A stretch of DNA of 7,384 nt from NCBI GenBank assembly GCA_021802185.1, contig JAKAAV010000108.1:1-7384 (forward strand), read 5' to 3'. Of the stretch, positions 6,137 to 7,384 are shown one piece after another. A program made the translations under genes and the position numbers. The stretch comes from Chloroflexota bacterium (GTDB lineage: Bacteria; Chloroflexota; Limnocylindria; Limnocylindrales; CSP1-4). Every line of letters begins with the position of its first letter. Position 1 is the first letter of the stretch. The notes under the pieces are model-generated. The model was not told the DNA's origin. It was given only the letters and a program-made list of their open reading frames with translations, and made no database searches.

Positions 6137-6598
6137 GTGCAGTACCAGGTCCGCACAGCCCGGATCACGGACGTCGACCGCATCATGGGCATGCTCGACG
6201 ACGTGGCCCGGCGCCCGGACGACGGCCGGCCCGGCACGCGCTCCGCCGACCTGCTCCGGCAGCTGATCGATCTTCCGCACGCCGTCGTCGTCGTCGCCGA
6301 GTCGGGCCGCCGCGTGGCGGGCGTCGGCGTGATGGCGCTGCGGCCGAGCGTGTCGCTCGGCGGGATGGTCGGCACGATGGACGCGCTGCTCGTCGACCCG
6401 TCGTCGCCGCCCGCCGCGGTCCGCGAGACGCTCCTGGAGGAGCTGCTCCGGTCGGCGCGGAACAAGGGCTGCGTCGCGGTCGAGGGGGTATCTCCGCGCG
6501 ACCCTGTGGAGCGGGAACGCTGGGTCGACCACGGCTTCGTCGAAGCCGAATCCCGCATGGTCCGGATGCTCGCGCCGGCCGACGCGAGCCCGGCATGA
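6137..6598 (+). CDS. GNAT-like protein with a degraded acetyl-CoA loop
   Basis: The 153-residue product has the layout of a GNAT N-acetyltransferase: a starting strand and helix (YQVRTARITDVDRIMGML, 3-20), a central hairpin (AVVVVAESGRRVAGVGVMAL, 49-68), strand 4 (GTMDALLVD, 79-87), a long helix (93-110), strand 5 (CVAVEGVSP, 112-120) and a closing WVDHGF (129-134) with a last strand (MVRML). In active GNATs, strand 4 is followed by R/Q-x-x-G-x-G/A, which grips the pyrophosphate of acetyl-CoA. Here that place reads PSSPPAAVRE, with no glycine. The protein may be inactive, use another ligand, or bind differently. The start is GTG with GAGGT 13 nt upstream; the later Met17 would cut off the first strand. 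A NYN ribonuclease gene follows 111 nt downstream on the same strand. The fold is inferred from the pattern; the substrate is unknown. Confidence 0.75.
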   Translation: MQYQVRTARITDVDRIMGMLDDVARRPDDGRPGTRSADLLRQLIDLPHAVVVVAESGRRVAGVGVMALRPSVSLGGMVGTMDALLVDPSSPPAAVRETLLEELLRSARNKGCVAVEGVSPRDPVERERWVDHGFVEAESRMVRMLAPADASPA

Positions 6599-6600
6599 TC

Positions 6601-6624
6601 GCGTCGCTCGCTCGCGTGCGACGC
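6601..6624 (+). other. inverted repeat 1 after the GNAT-like gene
   Basis: GCGTCGC and GCGACGC form a 7-bp stem with a 10-nt loop, starting 2 nt after the stop codon. No T-run follows. It is the first of three inverted repeats in this gap. Confidence 0.35.
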
Positions 6625-6631
6625 ACCGACT

Positions 6632-6665
6632 CCCGACGTCTCGCGGTTGCCGTGAGACGGGCGGG
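6632..6665 (+). terminator. inverted repeat 2, strongest hairpin in the GNAT-NYN gap
   Basis: CGTCTCGCG (6637-6645) pairs with CGTGAGACG (6651-6659): nine pairs, one a G-T wobble, around a 5-nt loop. Beyond a small internal loop, CCCG (6632-6635) pairs with CGGG (6662-6665). There is no T-run. It could be a terminator without a U-tract or a structured leader of the NYN message. Confidence 0.4.
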
Positions 6666-6668
6666 CAC

Positions 6669-6690
6669 CCGGCCTCCGATGGTTGGCCGG
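6669..6690 (+). other. inverted repeat 3, just before the NYN gene
   Basis: CCGGCC and GGCCGG form a 6-bp stem with a 10-nt loop, ending 8 nt before the ribosome binding site of the NYN gene. At this distance it could influence ribosome access. Confidence 0.3.
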
Positions 6691-6698
6691 AACTGAAC

Positions 6699-6704
6699 AG
6701 GAGA
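6699..6704 (+). promoter_or_regulatory. ribosome binding site of the NYN gene
   Basis: AGGAGA lies 5 nt before the GTG at 6710 and fixes this non-ATG start. The reading frame from that GTG opens directly into the conserved first strand of the NYN domain. Confidence 0.75.
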
Positions 6705-6709
6705 CTTGC

Positions 6710-7384
6710 GTGAGCAAGAACGTCGCCGTCTTCGTCGACGTCGCGAACATCTTCTACGCCGCCAAGGCGGCAGGCGTGGACATCGACTATGTGACCCTGC
6801 TGAAGGCGGCGAGCGCGGGGCGGGACCTCGTCCGAGCCTACGCGTACACGGGGCTCGACCCGGAGAACGAGAACCAGCGCCAGTTCCACGCGTTCCTCAA
6901 CCGGAACGGATACAAGGTCGTCAGCAAGGACATCCGGAAGTACGGCGACGGCAAGGTCAAGGCAAACCTCGACATCGAGCTGGTCGTCGACCTCATGCGG
7001 ACCTCCCGCAACCTCGACATCGCGGTCGTGGTGTCGGGCGACGGCGATTTCGCGCCCGCGATCCGGGCCGTCCAGCAGACGGGGATCCGGGTCGAGGTCA
7101 TCAGCTTCCGGGGCAACACGAGCTCGGACCTCATCGAGGTCGCGGACGTGTTCACCGACATCACCCAGATCGCGCGCGTCGAGCGGTCCTCGCGCAGCGG
7201 CCGGCGTGTCGCGGCCGAGGAAGAGGACCTCTCGATGACGCAGGTCCCGGAGAAGGAGACCGAGGGCGCCTCCCGTCGCCGGCGGGGCGGCCGTCGCGGC
7301 GAGGGCCGCGGCGAGGGTCGCGAGCGCCGCGAGGAGTACGGGCGCGAGGAACGGCGGCGGGAGCGTCCCGCTGCCGCGCCTGCC
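6710..7384 (+). CDS. NYN-domain (LabA/DUF88-type) putative ribonuclease with an Arg/Gly/Glu-rich tail, 3' end missing
   Basis: Only the first 225 residues are in the window and no stop is reached. The NYN domain (about 4-155) is a PIN-like fold that in characterised relatives cuts RNA with metal ions. The acidic and polar residues expected at the active site are present: D10 and N13 in FVDVANIF, D88 and D94 in LDIELVVDLM, and D111 and D113 in SGDGDF. After the domain comes an acidic linker (168-185) and then a strongly charged region (about 189-219) rich in Arg, Gly and Glu, with RGG-like units, probably disordered and RNA-binding. The start is GTG with AGGAGA 5 nt upstream. It follows the GNAT-like gene on the same strand across a hairpin-rich gap, so co-transcription is possible but unproven. 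The NYN assignment is strong; its RNA target is unknown. Confidence 0.88.
   Translation, partial: MSKNVAVFVDVANIFYAAKAAGVDIDYVTLLKAASAGRDLVRAYAYTGLDPENENQRQFHAFLNRNGYKVVSKDIRKYGDGKVKANLDIELVVDLMRTSRNLDIAVVVSGDGDFAPAIRAVQQTGIRVEVISFRGNTSSDLIEVADVFTDITQIARVERSSRSGRRVAAEEEDLSMTQVPEKETEGASRRRRGGRRGEGRGEGRERREEYGREERRRERPAAAPA

Noticed and set aside
5476..6750. Long minus-strand open frames across the livK leader and the GNAT-like gene (also 5909-6889)
   Set aside because: They run through the promoter region and opposite two recognisable plus-strand products, and their translations are low-complexity Arg/Ser/Ala mixtures.
1..7384. Defence system, prophage, mobile element or CRISPR array
   Set aside because: No repeats of the required type, no transposase or integrase, and no defence genes were seen. 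The NYN ribonuclease alone is not evidence for a toxin or defence locus, as such proteins are widespread housekeeping or uncharacterised factors.

Overview
The window is GC-rich (roughly two-thirds G+C by eye) bacterial DNA. It carries one complete branched-chain amino acid type (HAAT) ABC transporter operon on the minus strand and the start of a small divergent plus-strand cluster. The coding style suggests a high-GC bacterium: GC-rich third positions, GTG starts, and a lipoprotein whose cysteine is followed by a Ser/Ala/Gly-rich linker. Actinomycetota or Chloroflexota would fit. The sequence alone does not settle the phylum. No tRNA, rRNA, CRISPR array, insertion sequence or integrase was seen.

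Minus strand, in transcription order: a sigma70-like promoter near 5977-6004 with a perfect 15-nt dyad filling its spacer; a leader of about 200 nt with a GC hairpin; livK (substrate-binding lipoprotein); a perfect 16-bp inverted repeat in the livK-livH gap; then livH and livM (permeases) and livG and livF (ATPases). The last four genes are joined by 4-base stop/start overlaps (GTGA, ATGA, ATGA). A GC hairpin follows livF. Together the genes encode a five-part importer: LivK captures ligand outside the membrane, LivH and LivM form the channel, and LivG and LivF power it. The real substrate could be a branched-chain or other amino acid, an amide or urea, because the family is broad.

Plus strand: a 153-residue protein with a GNAT-like fold but a degraded acetyl-CoA loop (6137-6598), a 111-nt gap with three successive inverted repeats, and a NYN-domain (LabA/DUF88-type) putative ribonuclease starting at 6710. 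The last has an Arg/Gly/Glu-rich tail and runs off the window end.

The most unusual feature is in LivG. About 70-75 extra residues lie between Walker A and the Q-loop, and they contain two strongly hydrophobic segments. A normally soluble ATPase therefore appears to carry its own membrane hairpin. Next in interest are the operator-like dyad in the livK promoter and the GNAT-like/NYN pair. The first 253 bases hold only a doubtful 30-codon ORF and the post-livF hairpin.
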